Source: Berkiella sp964496435
GTDB taxonomy: Bacteria > Pseudomonadota > Gammaproteobacteria > Berkiellales > Berkiellaceae
Assembly: GCA_964496435.1 (NCBI GenBank)
Contig: CAZBZP010000001.1
Location: 1-64,000, forward strand
Direction: 5' to 3'
DNA: 64,000 nt
Part shown: positions 13,292-22,498 of the stretch, piece after piece
Layout: the number at the start of each line of letters is the position of its first letter
Numbering within the stretch: the stretch's first letter is position 1
Made by a program: the position numbers and the translations under genes
The notes under the pieces: generated by a model
Database searches by the model: none
Seen by the model: the letters and a program-made list of their open reading frames with translations, nothing else
What the model was told of the DNA's origin: nothing

Positions 13292-15010
13292 ATGAATGAA
13301 CCTAAAGCTGTGCCTTTAAGCGGTCTGGCTAAAAAATTAGTACAGGCTAACCTTATTGATGCTCAATCGGCAGCAAATGCGCTTGATGGTGCGCAAAAGA
13401 AAAAGATCCCTTTTGTTACCTATCTTGTTGAAAAAAATCTTGTCTCTGATAAACAAATTGCGCACACAGCTTCTGTTGAATTTGGCGATCCCTTATTTGA
13501 CTTGTCATCCATCGACTTAGAGGTTATCCCAAAGGAAATAGTCAGCGAAAAGCTCATTCGTAAACATCATGCTCTACCCTTATTTAAACGCGGGAACCGC
13601 TTATATGTCGCAGTATCAGATCCAACCAATCTTGAAGGCTTAGATGAGTTTAAATTTCATACCGGCATCACAACGGATGCAATTTTAGTTGAAGAAACTA
13701 AATTGATGGAGACCATTGAAAAAGTACTCACTGAAAAGGAAAGCTCTGCCTTAACTGATTTACAAGATACGGATTTAGATGCGCTTGATATTAGTGTTGA
13801 AGACAAAGATAAATTGGATGAAGAAGGCGGCGAGTCAGACGTCGATGATGCCCCTATTGTACGCTTCGTCAATAAAGTGCTCTTAGATGCTATCAATAAA
13901 GGGGCTTCAGATATACATTTTGAGCCTTATGAAAAAACCTATCGTGTTCGCTTTAGAATGGATGGCATATTGAATGAATTTGCCTCACCACCCGTCAACT
14001 TAGCGCCCCGTCTTGCAGCCCGATTAAAAGTTATGTCTCGCTTAGACATTTCTGAACGCCGTGTGCCACAAGATGGTCGTTTTAAAATGAAACTATCACG
14101 CAACCGCGCGATTGATTTTCGTGTGAGCACTTGCCCAACTTTGTTTGGCGAAAAAATCGTGATGCGTATTTTAGATCCCTCTAGCGCAAAGCTCGGTATT
14201 GAAGCGCTTGGCTATGAAGACTTTCAAAAGCAATCGTTTCTAAGCGCTATTCATCGTCCACAAGGCATGGTGTTAGTAACAGGCCCAACAGGTAGTGGTA
14301 AAACCGTTTCCCTATACACCGCTTTAAATATTTTAAATGTTGCTGAAGTCAACATCTCAACAGCAGAAGATCCCGTTGAAATAAACCTGCCAGGCATCAA
14401 CCAGGTGAATGTCAATCCCAAAGCAGGCTTAACATTCTCTAGTGCTTTACGCGCATTTTTACGTCAAGATCCTGATATCATCATGGTCGGTGAAATTCGA
14501 GATTTAGAAACAGCAGAGATTGCTGTCAAAGCTGCGCAAACGGGTCATATGGTGTTATCCACATTGCATACCAATAGTGCACCTGAAACCTTAACCCGTT
14601 TAATCAACATGGGTGTTGAGTCCTTTAACTTGGCTACCTCTGTTACATTAGTTATCGCACAACGATTGGCAAGAAGATTGTGTTCTCACTGTAAAAAGGC
14701 TGTTCACTTACCAGAAGAAGCAATGCGCGAAGCGGGTTTTACAGAAGAGGAAGTCAAAGAAAAATTCGAAATATTTGAACCCACTGAATGTGAGCAATGC
14801 AATAAAGGATTTAAAGGTCGCGTCGGGATATATGAAGTCATGCCTGTTACAGAGGCTATCGGAAAAATCATTATGGAAGGCGGTAATGCCTTTGATATTC
14901 AATCACAAATGCTCAAAGATGGTTGTATTAATCTTAGACGAGCAGGTTTAAATAAAGTAAAGTTAGGATTAACAAGTTTGGAAGAAGTATATCGGGTAAC
15001 AAAGGACTAA
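13292..15010 (+). CDS. pilB: type IV pilus assembly ATPase PilB
   Basis: This 572-aa protein is a full-length PilB, the hexameric ATPase that drives pilus extension at the inner membrane. The N-terminal MshE-type domain (residues 1-160) precedes the core. Walker A GPTGSGKT lies near residue 333, followed by an Asp box, Walker B (DPDIIMVGEIRD near 392) and a His box (STLHTN). The four-Cys zinc motif (CSHC...CEQC) lies near residues 463-505. It starts 50 bases after the flippase-like gene and is followed at 4 bases by pilC. Confidence 0.97.
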   Translation: MNEPKAVPLSGLAKKLVQANLIDAQSAANALDGAQKKKIPFVTYLVEKNLVSDKQIAHTASVEFGDPLFDLSSIDLEVIPKEIVSEKLIRKHHALPLFKRGNRLYVAVSDPTNLEGLDEFKFHTGITTDAILVEETKLMETIEKVLTEKESSALTDLQDTDLDALDISVEDKDKLDEEGGESDVDDAPIVRFVNKVLLDAINKGASDIHFEPYEKTYRVRFRMDGILNEFASPPVNLAPRLAARLKVMSRLDISERRVPQDGRFKMKLSRNRAIDFRVSTCPTLFGEKIVMRILDPSSAKLGIEALGYEDFQKQSFLSAIHRPQGMVLVTGPTGSGKTVSLYTALNILNVAEVNISTAEDPVEINLPGINQVNVNPKAGLTFSSALRAFLRQDPDIIMVGEIRDLETAEIAVKAAQTGHMVLSTLHTNSAPETLTRLINMGVESFNLATSVTLVIAQRLARRLCSHCKKAVHLPEEAMREAGFTEEEVKEKFEIFEPTECEQCNKGFKGRVGIYEVMPVTEAIGKIIMEGGNAFDIQSQMLKDGCINLRRAGLNKVKLGLTSLEEVYRVTKD

Positions 15011-15013
15011 GCC

Positions 15014-16246
15014 ATGCCAGTAGCTAAGCGCGCTACACCACAAGTCTCTACCTTTACCTATGAGTGCCTCAATAATCAAGGCACGCGGATTAAAGGTGAA
15101 ATTACAGCAGCCAATCTCACTTTGGCAAAAGCGGATCTCCGTCGCCAAGGGCTTAATCCTATTAAAGTACGCAGACGTTCTCAATCCATTTTTACAGCTA
15201 AGCGCAAAAAGAAAATCACTGCCGCTGAAATTTCATACTTTAGCCGCCAAATGGCAACCATGATGACAGCGGGCGTGCCCTTAGTTCAATCCTTTGATAT
15301 CGTTGCTAAAGGCGTTGAAAACGAATCCATGCGAGATTTAGTGCTCTCTATTAAGGCTGATGTTGAAGCAGGACGATCCTTTTCTGAAGCCTTAAGGCAA
15401 CATCCCTTACATTTTGATCAATTGTTTTGTAACCTCGTTGCTGCAGGTGAAGCTTCTGGTTCCTTAGAAACCATGCTAGATAGAATTGCTTCTTATAAAG
15501 AAAAAACAGAAAGCTTAAAACGTAAAATTAAAAAAGCGCTGTTTTATCCCACTGCCGTATTAGTGGTGGCCATTATCGTTACGGCCATTTTGCTCATCTT
15601 TGTTGTGCCTCAATTTGAACAACTATTTAAAAGCTTTGGCGCTGATTTACCCGCATTTACCAAAATGATTATTGGTCTTTCCAACATTGTTCAAAAGTGG
15701 TGGTATATCTTTTTGGGCGTGATCATTTTAAGTATTTGGTCATTATCCTATTCAAAGCGCAAATATCCTCCCGTCCAATATACCATTGACAAGCTTATTC
15801 TCAGAGTACCTGTGATTGGCAAGATATTGCATAAAGCAGCAATTGCGCGTTTTGCACGCACCTTATCAACAACATTCGCTGCAGGTGTACCATTGGTTGA
15901 AGCACTGGATTCTGTGGCAGGCGCAACGGGTAATGTGATATACAGCGCCGCCGTCTTAAGAATCAAGGATGAAGTATCCACGGGTTCACAAATGCAGTTG
16001 GCAATGAGAAATACCGGCATTTTCCCCAACATGGTTATCCAAATGGTTGCTATCGGTGAAGAATCTGGCTCGCTAGATTCTATGCTGGCGAAAATTGCGA
16101 GCATTTTTGAAGAAGAAGTCGATGCAGCAGTAGATGGATTAAGCAGCTTGCTCGAGCCTTTAATCATGGCCATTTTAGGTGTTTTGGTTGGTGGACTTGT
16201 TATTGCAATGTATTTACCCATCTTCAAGATGGGCTCTGTTATTTAA
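15014..16246 (+). CDS. pilC: type IV pilus inner membrane platform protein PilC
   Basis: This 410-aa protein has two T2SSF domains, each with a membrane-spanning segment, and a final hydrophobic helix (LGVLVGGLVIAMYLPIF). The motif GVPLVQSFD occurs in the first domain and GVPLVEALD in the second. PilC binds PilB and transmits its motion to pilin insertion. The length equals the family norm (about 405). The ATG is 4 bases after pilB, so the two are co-transcribed. Confidence 0.97.
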   Translation: MPVAKRATPQVSTFTYECLNNQGTRIKGEITAANLTLAKADLRRQGLNPIKVRRRSQSIFTAKRKKKITAAEISYFSRQMATMMTAGVPLVQSFDIVAKGVENESMRDLVLSIKADVEAGRSFSEALRQHPLHFDQLFCNLVAAGEASGSLETMLDRIASYKEKTESLKRKIKKALFYPTAVLVVAIIVTAILLIFVVPQFEQLFKSFGADLPAFTKMIIGLSNIVQKWWYIFLGVIILSIWSLSYSKRKYPPVQYTIDKLILRVPVIGKILHKAAIARFARTLSTTFAAGVPLVEALDSVAGATGNVIYSAAVLRIKDEVSTGSQMQLAMRNTGIFPNMVIQMVAIGEESGSLDSMLAKIASIFEEEVDAAVDGLSSLLEPLIMAILGVLVGGLVIAMYLPIFKMGSVI

Positions 16247-16282
16247 GATCAGGGTGATCCTTTACGATGGAACACATTTAAA

Positions 16283-17176
16283 ATGGACTTTTTGCTACTG
16301 ATTAAAAACTCTCAAGTTGCCTTTTTGTGCAGCATTGCTGTGTATAGTTTGCTTATCGGCAGTTTCTTAAACGTGGTGATTTACCGCCTACCCAAAATGT
16401 TACACAAAGCTTGGTTAAATCAATGTTATGAATATCTGCATGAGCATAATAAGGCTATCCCCTTAGAACAAGATGAGCCACAGGAAACTTTTAATCTCAT
16501 TAAACCACGCTCAAGGTGTCCACATTGTAAACATGAGATAGGCGCCTTAGAAAATATTCCTGTTATTAGTTTTATCTGCCTTCGTGGACGTTGCAAGCAA
16601 TGCCACCAGCGTATTTCCTGGCGATACCCTCTCTTTGAACTTTTAACCATGTGTTGTTCTTTGTTAGTAGCTTATGTCTTTGGCTTTGGCTGGCAAACCT
16701 TTTTTGCACTATTTTTAACTTGGTCATTGATAGCACTCACCGCAATTGATATTGAACATCAAATTCTGCCTGATGATATTACTTTTCCCTTTTTGTGGTT
16801 AGGCCTGTTGGTTAATAGTCAAAGCTTATTTACGAACTTAAATAGCGCGCTTTTTGGGGCCATTGCCGGCTATCTTTTTCTATGGTCCATTTATTGGATT
16901 TTTAAGCTTCTCACCCATAAAGAAGGCATGGGCTATGGAGATTTCAAACTCTTAGCCATGCTAGGTGCATGGTTAGGCTGGCAAGCACTGCCGATGATTA
17001 TTCTCTTTGCTTCTTTTACAGGCGCAGTGGTAGGCATAACCTTAGTTATTTTAAAACGGCATCAACGATCAGCGCCCCTGCCTTTTGGCCCTTTTCTAGC
17101 CTGTGCCGGTTGGATAAGCTTGCTCTGGGGTGATAAACTTCGTCTCCTTTATCTTTCATTTTTTGGAATAGCATGA
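16283..17176 (+). CDS. pilD: prepilin peptidase / N-methyltransferase PilD
   Basis: This 297-aa A24 aspartic protease cleaves the prepilin leaders and methylates the new N-terminal Phe. The cytoplasmic zinc loop has two CxxC pairs (CPHC and CKQC, near residues 76-113). The catalytic Asp residues are in DIEHQILPDD (near residue 158) and GYGD (near 220). About eight membrane segments are visible. It follows pilC by 36 bases, and its stop overlaps the coaE start by the ATGA arrangement. Confidence 0.97.
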   Translation: MDFLLLIKNSQVAFLCSIAVYSLLIGSFLNVVIYRLPKMLHKAWLNQCYEYLHEHNKAIPLEQDEPQETFNLIKPRSRCPHCKHEIGALENIPVISFICLRGRCKQCHQRISWRYPLFELLTMCCSLLVAYVFGFGWQTFFALFLTWSLIALTAIDIEHQILPDDITFPFLWLGLLVNSQSLFTNLNSALFGAIAGYLFLWSIYWIFKLLTHKEGMGYGDFKLLAMLGAWLGWQALPMIILFASFTGAVVGITLVILKRHQRSAPLPFGPFLACAGWISLLWGDKLRLLYLSFFGIA

Positions 17177-17784
17177 CCTATATTGTTGGCTTAACAGGGG
17201 GCATTGGTGCTGGCAAAAGTACCGTTGCCTCGCTATTTCAGGATCTCGGCGTCCCGGTGATTGATGCCGATGAAATAGCCAGAGAATGCGTTATGAAGGA
17301 ATCAACAGCCCTGGCCCAAATCAAAGCCCGTTTTGGTGAGCGTATCCTAACGGCAAAAGGCGAACTAAACCGCAGTTTATTGCGTGATATAGTTTTCTCA
17401 AACCTTGAAGATAAACACTGGCTTGAAGCCTTACTGCATCCTGAAATACATGCCCGTCTTATTAATAAAATCCAGCAATGCACTTCACCTTATTGCATTG
17501 TCGTTATCCCTTTATTAGCTGAGAGTTTTGAAAAATATAAAGACATACTTGATACTGTGTTAGTGGTCGATGCCTCCCCTTCATTACAAATTGAAAGAGC
17601 AGCATTGCGTGATAAATCAAAGGAAGCCCACATCCAAAAGATATTGCAAGACCAAGCAACAAGAGAGGAACGCTTAAAAATTGCCCAGCATGTTCTGCAG
17701 AATGAGGGCAACATAGACTTACTAAAAGAGAAAGTAGATGCTCTCAACCAGCAATTTTTAACAACCAGCCAATCCACGCGCTAA
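17173..17784 (+). CDS. coaE: dephospho-CoA kinase
   Basis: This 203-aa kinase catalyses the last step of coenzyme A synthesis, ATP-dependent phosphorylation of dephospho-CoA. The P-loop GGIGAGKST lies at residues 9-17 and the substrate-binding DADEIARE at about residue 34. It overlaps pilD by 4 bases, the conserved pilD-coaE arrangement of gammaproteobacteria. In relatives zapD and yacG follow directly. Here a gene on the opposite strand intervenes. Confidence 0.96.
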   Translation: MTYIVGLTGGIGAGKSTVASLFQDLGVPVIDADEIARECVMKESTALAQIKARFGERILTAKGELNRSLLRDIVFSNLEDKHWLEALLHPEIHARLINKIQQCTSPYCIVVIPLLAESFEKYKDILDTVLVVDASPSLQIERAALRDKSKEAHIQKILQDQATREERLKIAQHVLQNEGNIDLLKEKVDALNQQFLTTSQSTR

Positions 17785-17800
17785 CTTACATAATCAAAAA

Positions 17801-19108
17801 TTATATTTTTGCTGTTGACTTGCGTGTAGGCTCATCATCGGTAATTTCAATGATTACTCTTGGTTTTTGCACTGTCCTTGTAATGATGGGCGAAGCGGAA
17901 ATTGACATTACTTCTTCTACTTCATCATCACTAGCAGATGATGACGATGCAGGTTGTCTGCGTTGTAGTGCATGTGTACTTTGCTCATCATTGTATCTTT
18001 GTCTCAATATACCAATGGCATTAACACTTAAAAAAGTATAAATGCTAAGGGTAAGTGCTAATTTGAGCGCTACTGCTAACAATAAACTCATTCCCAAAGT
18101 GACAAATGCAGCACAACTTGCAATCAATAGTATTTTTAAAACACTTGTGGCGCGTTGCGATGTTGTATTCCTGTTTTGCAAATGTGCTTCTTGAGGAAAT
18201 GTTTGCGCTTGCATTTGCGTTTGCACTTGAGCGTCTTTTGCTATTTCATTTGCCAATACATGTGCAATATGCCAACGATATTGAGCATAGTCACAGATAC
18301 TATTTCGGTAATCGGGCGAAGCATAAAGCCATGCGGGATCTTGGGCAATACGGGCGGCGTAGTAACAAATTGCCGCACCACAATCGCCGCCTTGCATATC
18401 AAGTGTTTGAACGGGTACGATAATTGATTTTCTACTTTCAATCGTACATTCTGGGTTAAGTGCTTTTAATAAAGTAGATATTTTATTTAAAAATGCTGTA
18501 TGACTTATCGTTATATTTAAAGAATCTAGACAAAACAAATTATAGTGATTAGCTTCATTTTTATGTATTGCCATCAAATACCAGTGCATACCCTCATGGA
18601 TGGGTAATAGAATGAGATTTGCCTCTTTTAGCGTTGCAATTGCTTCTTGTCGTGTGGGTCTATTCAAATGTGCATTGTTAACAATATTTTCAAAGAAAGA
18701 ACTAAACTTTCCTTCCACCAAATCGAAGCTATTTCTTGCAACAACCCCCTGATGTTCAAAGTCTATTAGCTTAAAATATTCGTTTATTGCCTCATCTGTC
18801 ATATATTCTTTGCTTAGCAAGGTATCGACATTGAGGTTTTTCAAATTGAATCGATGGCTAAATTCGCTATTGTTTAAAATTGTTTTAAGATAACTTTTTT
18901 GGGTGTCATTCTGATATTTGGCAAAAACACTTGCCTGTATTTCATATTTTCGTTCAGCCGTATTCACCATTGCTACTGTTGCTTGATTTGCATCACTTGC
19001 AAGCAAGCCATGCGTTAATGTGACCAATGCTCTTGGGCCATTGAGTTCGGCTCTCAGTTGATGTGGCGTTATGGCTTGATATTGAGGATGGGCGCTAGAA
19101 CCGAGCAT
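17801..19108 (-). CDS. C48 (Ulp1/ChlaDub-like) cysteine protease with membrane anchor, candidate effector
   Basis: This 435-aa protein carries the catalytic pattern of the CE clan: His175-Trp176 (EGMHWYLMA), Asp195 (FCLDSLN), a Gln (234 or 239) and Cys243 in QGGDCGAA. Clan members remove SUMO, ubiquitin or NEDD8, all eukaryotic modifiers, or acetylate kinases. Two membrane segments (about 324-344 and 346-364) and an acidic low-complexity tail follow, so the protease would be tethered, as in Chlamydia ChlaDub1. It interrupts the coaE-zapD-yacG block on the opposite strand, a sign of insertion. Function as a host-directed deubiquitinase or deSUMOylase is inferred. Confidence 0.75.
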   Translation of the reverse strand: MLGSSAHPQYQAITPHQLRAELNGPRALVTLTHGLLASDANQATVAMVNTAERKYEIQASVFAKYQNDTQKSYLKTILNNSEFSHRFNLKNLNVDTLLSKEYMTDEAINEYFKLIDFEHQGVVARNSFDLVEGKFSSFFENIVNNAHLNRPTRQEAIATLKEANLILLPIHEGMHWYLMAIHKNEANHYNLFCLDSLNITISHTAFLNKISTLLKALNPECTIESRKSIIVPVQTLDMQGGDCGAAICYYAARIAQDPAWLYASPDYRNSICDYAQYRWHIAHVLANEIAKDAQVQTQMQAQTFPQEAHLQNRNTTSQRATSVLKILLIASCAAFVTLGMSLLLAVALKLALTLSIYTFLSVNAIGILRQRYNDEQSTHALQRRQPASSSSASDDEVEEVMSISASPIITRTVQKPRVIIEITDDEPTRKSTAKI

Positions 19109-19307
19109 GGGGGGCTCCTTGAGAAATTTAGATCAAATCATACCTTAGCAACTAAGACAGATCAATAGCTAAAGTACACATTTCAAGGCTAAAACACCGC
19201 AATGTGGTTGCATAATTACGCATGAATTTATGTTTCAATTAGTCTTTGCTATAGTTGTTTAAAAGAGCCCTCTTTCAGGGAACTACACACTTTTGAGGAT
19301 ATAGCTG

Positions 19308-20087
19308 GTGACACAACAAACACTGACCTTTGAACACCCGCTCACTGAGAGAATTCGTACCTTTTTAAGAGCCGAATTTCTATTTCAAGCAGCAAAACAT
19401 CGGTTTAACAGCCTTGAAAATCATTGGGATGCCAGAGATTGCATCAGCAATATAATTGAGGTGTATAACCTAGTTGAAAGAACTGAATTTAGAAGTGAAT
19501 TATCAAAAGAATTAGAAAAGCATACCAATGGCCTGCAGCGACTGGCTAAAACACCTTCGGTGGATTTCAAAGCCCTAGATAAAGTGCTTAGAGATTTAGA
19601 AAAATCTGCTGAAGTATTAAAAACCTATTCCGCCAAGCAAGGGATCTTCCCTCAAAACAGTGAATTGTTAAATGGGGTAAGACAGCGTTTAACCATTCCG
19701 GGTGGCACATGCAGTTTTGACTTACCAGCATTCCATTATTGGTTAAATTTACCTGCGAAGACGCGTCAATCTAGTTTAAATCAATGGATTGAAACTTTAG
19801 ATCCTTTAGAAAAAGCGCTTAGTTTAGTTCTAGAGTTAACCAGACAAAGCAGCATTCCAACCAAAGAAACAGCAAATGCGGGCACATTTCAAAAGACTTT
19901 AAGTCAACAGGCTACATGCCAATTGATCCGTGTACGTTTACGTTCAGATATTGGCGTTTTTCCTGAAATCAGTGCAAACAAACACCGCGTCAATATTCGA
20001 TTTTTAACTGCTAACTTTGAACAAGGCAAGCACGCTTTATCACCTCAAGATATTCCCTTTGAATTAACCTGCTCGATGATCTTATGA
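19308..20087 (+). CDS. zapD: cell division protein ZapD (YacF)
   Basis: This 259-aa protein starts at GTG 19308 with TTTGAGGA upstream. ZapD bundles FtsZ filaments at the division site. The family pattern is visible: TFEHPLTERIRTFLRAE at residues 6-22, FNSLE...WDARDCI, and a C-terminal beta domain ending VRFLTANFEQGK-like (residues 225-245). The length is normal (about 250). Its stop overlaps the yacG start (ATGA), so the two are coupled. Confidence 0.94.
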   Translation: MTQQTLTFEHPLTERIRTFLRAEFLFQAAKHRFNSLENHWDARDCISNIIEVYNLVERTEFRSELSKELEKHTNGLQRLAKTPSVDFKALDKVLRDLEKSAEVLKTYSAKQGIFPQNSELLNGVRQRLTIPGGTCSFDLPAFHYWLNLPAKTRQSSLNQWIETLDPLEKALSLVLELTRQSSIPTKETANAGTFQKTLSQQATCQLIRVRLRSDIGVFPEISANKHRVNIRFLTANFEQGKHALSPQDIPFELTCSMIL

Positions 20088-20272
20088 ATATGAATGAAGT
20101 AAAATGTCCTACCTGCCAGGGTAAAAGTACCATGGCAGGCTCAAATAACTCGCGCCCTTTTTGTTCGCAAAGATGCAAGCTGATTGATCTTGGCGCCTGG
20201 GCAGCTGAAGACTATAAAATTCCCCTGTCCAATCCGCAGGTTAGTGAATGGGAAGAAAAAACCAGCGAGTAG
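20084..20272 (+). CDS. yacG: DNA gyrase inhibitor YacG (zinc-binding)
   Basis: This 62-aa protein has the YacG zinc finger: CPTC near residue 8 and CSQRC near residue 28, followed by IDLGAWAAEDYKIP, the conserved family segment. In E. coli it binds GyrB and blocks DNA binding. It overlaps zapD by 4 bases. The conserved block ends here: accessory genes follow up to mutT. Confidence 0.95.
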   Translation: MNMNEVKCPTCQGKSTMAGSNNSRPFCSQRCKLIDLGAWAAEDYKIPLSNPQVSEWEEKTSE

Positions 20273-20285
20273 ATCTTATCACTGC

Positions 20286-22331
20286 CTAATAAGCGCATAC
20301 CAACCTTGGTGTCACTTTAATTGCAGTAACATCGTCTTGTGGTGTTTCCAACTTAATTTTCCCTTCGATACTTTTAGCTTCTAAGCTAAAATCTTTGGCT
20401 ATTCTTTGCATATTTGTCTCGCGAGCGATATAGGCTGAGATTTGCTCCATTATCCGAGGAACGCTTTCAAAGAGCCTATCTTGCACAAACAATTCTTCAA
20501 TTGTAGTAAAGTACGCTTCAAAACAACTTAATAATTTTTGTTCCCATTCTTCCTTTGGAACAGTAATTGCTTTTCTTGAGGTGTCCACAATATCTGGTGC
20601 ATTTTCTTGGATAGCTTTTAATTCTTTTTGAAAATGCTCTTTCACAAATTCAATATCTCTAAAAACAAGCTTTCTGGTTTTTTCATCATTAGCCATTGTT
20701 AAGGCTGATTGCATTAAATCCAGTGAAAGCTTGATGCTTTGAATGGGGCAGCTCTTATATTTATTTGAGATAACTTCAAAAAAGAGCTTCTGATTGCTAT
20801 TGCGATGAATACGCGCCAAGGCCAAGGTGATGACGCTGATAGCAACTTGAGAGAACTCCCTGTTAGTCAACATTTTCTTCACAGCAGCATAAAATAACTC
20901 TTTAGAATAGTAGTTTTTTACAAATTTGGCTTCTTTGCTTGAATGAGTTCCTACTAATTCACAATATATTTGCGCCTCCAGCATCGCTTGCCTTTTGTGC
21001 GCCTTAGCATGTGCGGCATCCGGTGCGTGCTTTGCTAAATAATAATGCGCCATAAATCGGCAATATTGCAGTTCGATTTTCTGGGTATCGTCGATGGTGC
21101 CAGGGTAATCTGAAAAAGGATATTTTTTATCAAACTTAATTATTTCAGCACAATTATATAGTAACTTCTGCAATGATTTTTCTGATAATAAATTTACTGA
21201 AGCATCAATTTTTTGTGCTCTTTGTTCTAAAACCCTAAAAATGCCTGCATACGACGCAAAAAGCACTTGCTGGGTAGCATCAGCTAATTTACGTTTTTGA
21301 TGAAATTCTTCAGAAAGTTCTTTTAATTTGGTTTCCTGTTCATCCTGATTAGCTGATTTCTTTTTCGAAAATAGGAGCAGTGCAGAATTACTTTCTTCCA
21401 CTGCTGTCAAGCTATTTGAAACTGTTGGCTCAATCGTATCCAGTTGTGCTAAAGGGGTTGGCAATTCATCAATGCGAGACTGCACTACCAAAGATATAGG
21501 TTCAATGGCATCGTGTTTTGCTAAAAGGGTTGGCATTTTATCAATGTGGGGCGCCGCTTCCAAAGGCAATGCGGTTTGTACTTGCTCTGGCATACCAGTT
21601 GGCGACAATGTTTCCTCTGATGCACTTGAGGGATTATACGTCTCTAATCTGTCAACCGCTTGGCCTGCATTCGCGACCCCTAAGGCATGCGCTTTCTTGT
21701 AGTATTTTAAGGATTTTTCAATATTCTGTTGCACCACCCCAATACCATGCTCCAGCAAATAAGCCATACAATATAAAGATTGAGGTATTTGCTTTGCGTT
21801 TCTATAAATTAAATAGGCTTGAACGGGGTATCCACTCTTTTCATACATAAGGCCGACTAATAATTGGTTAAACTCTATATTGTTTAGCTTTTGCGAGTTG
21901 CTCACAATCAAGTTTTCAATTGTTTTGGAAATTTCTAGCTCTCTAGCTACATTTGGTAAAATCAGCGCATCACTGATCACCACAGGCACTTTAATAGCAT
22001 CAAGTTCTTGCGTACTTTCTACTAAGGCTTCTTTTGCCTCTGGAATATCATCTTTGGCCTTTAGATAGAAGGCTTTGGCTTTGTCGGCTTTTATTTTATT
22101 GCCGCCTAAACCCTTTTCATAGAAATATCCTACGCTATATGCCGCAAAAGGGTGGTGACTAGATTGATAGCAAAGGAAGGCTTGCGCGAGATATCCCTGC
22201 TTTTCAAACATGATACCACTGATAACTTGGTAGAAGTCTGCCAATGAATCAGATTCAAACACTTTTTGAGAATAATTTTCTAAAATTCGTTGTAAATAGG
22301 CTGAAATGATACTTTTGCGATATTTAGACAT
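20286..22331 (-). CDS. Sel1-like repeat protein
   Basis: This 681-aa protein has Sel1-like repeats in two groups (about residues 30-80 and 165-215): QAFLCYQSSHHPFAAYSVGYFYEKGLGG and a matching unit ending LLEHGIGVVQQN. A low-complexity linker (about 235-310, with near-duplicate TLLAKHDAIEPISLVVQSR and TPLAQLDTIEPTV segments) leads into a helical C-terminal half of unknown type. No signal peptide is evident. Sel1 proteins act as scaffolds, and in Legionella several are effectors or host-entry factors. A role here is not shown. It is convergent with yacG with only 13 bases between. Confidence 0.75.
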   Translation of the reverse strand: MSKYRKSIISAYLQRILENYSQKVFESDSLADFYQVISGIMFEKQGYLAQAFLCYQSSHHPFAAYSVGYFYEKGLGGNKIKADKAKAFYLKAKDDIPEAKEALVESTQELDAIKVPVVISDALILPNVARELEISKTIENLIVSNSQKLNNIEFNQLLVGLMYEKSGYPVQAYLIYRNAKQIPQSLYCMAYLLEHGIGVVQQNIEKSLKYYKKAHALGVANAGQAVDRLETYNPSSASEETLSPTGMPEQVQTALPLEAAPHIDKMPTLLAKHDAIEPISLVVQSRIDELPTPLAQLDTIEPTVSNSLTAVEESNSALLLFSKKKSANQDEQETKLKELSEEFHQKRKLADATQQVLFASYAGIFRVLEQRAQKIDASVNLLSEKSLQKLLYNCAEIIKFDKKYPFSDYPGTIDDTQKIELQYCRFMAHYYLAKHAPDAAHAKAHKRQAMLEAQIYCELVGTHSSKEAKFVKNYYSKELFYAAVKKMLTNREFSQVAISVITLALARIHRNSNQKLFFEVISNKYKSCPIQSIKLSLDLMQSALTMANDEKTRKLVFRDIEFVKEHFQKELKAIQENAPDIVDTSRKAITVPKEEWEQKLLSCFEAYFTTIEELFVQDRLFESVPRIMEQISAYIARETNMQRIAKDFSLEAKSIEGKIKLETPQDDVTAIKVTPRLVCAY

Positions 22332-22498
22332 AAAGGGACACTATTTGTATAAAAACAATGCCTGATTATGGTCATTCGGGGCAGATGTAGTCTACAAGAC
22401 GCAGGATAAATGGTGATATTTTTCAGATAAACGGTAATATGAACCTTTTTGCTTTGCCCCAATCATGCTGAATTCATGAGGCAAAACATCTAAAGGAA

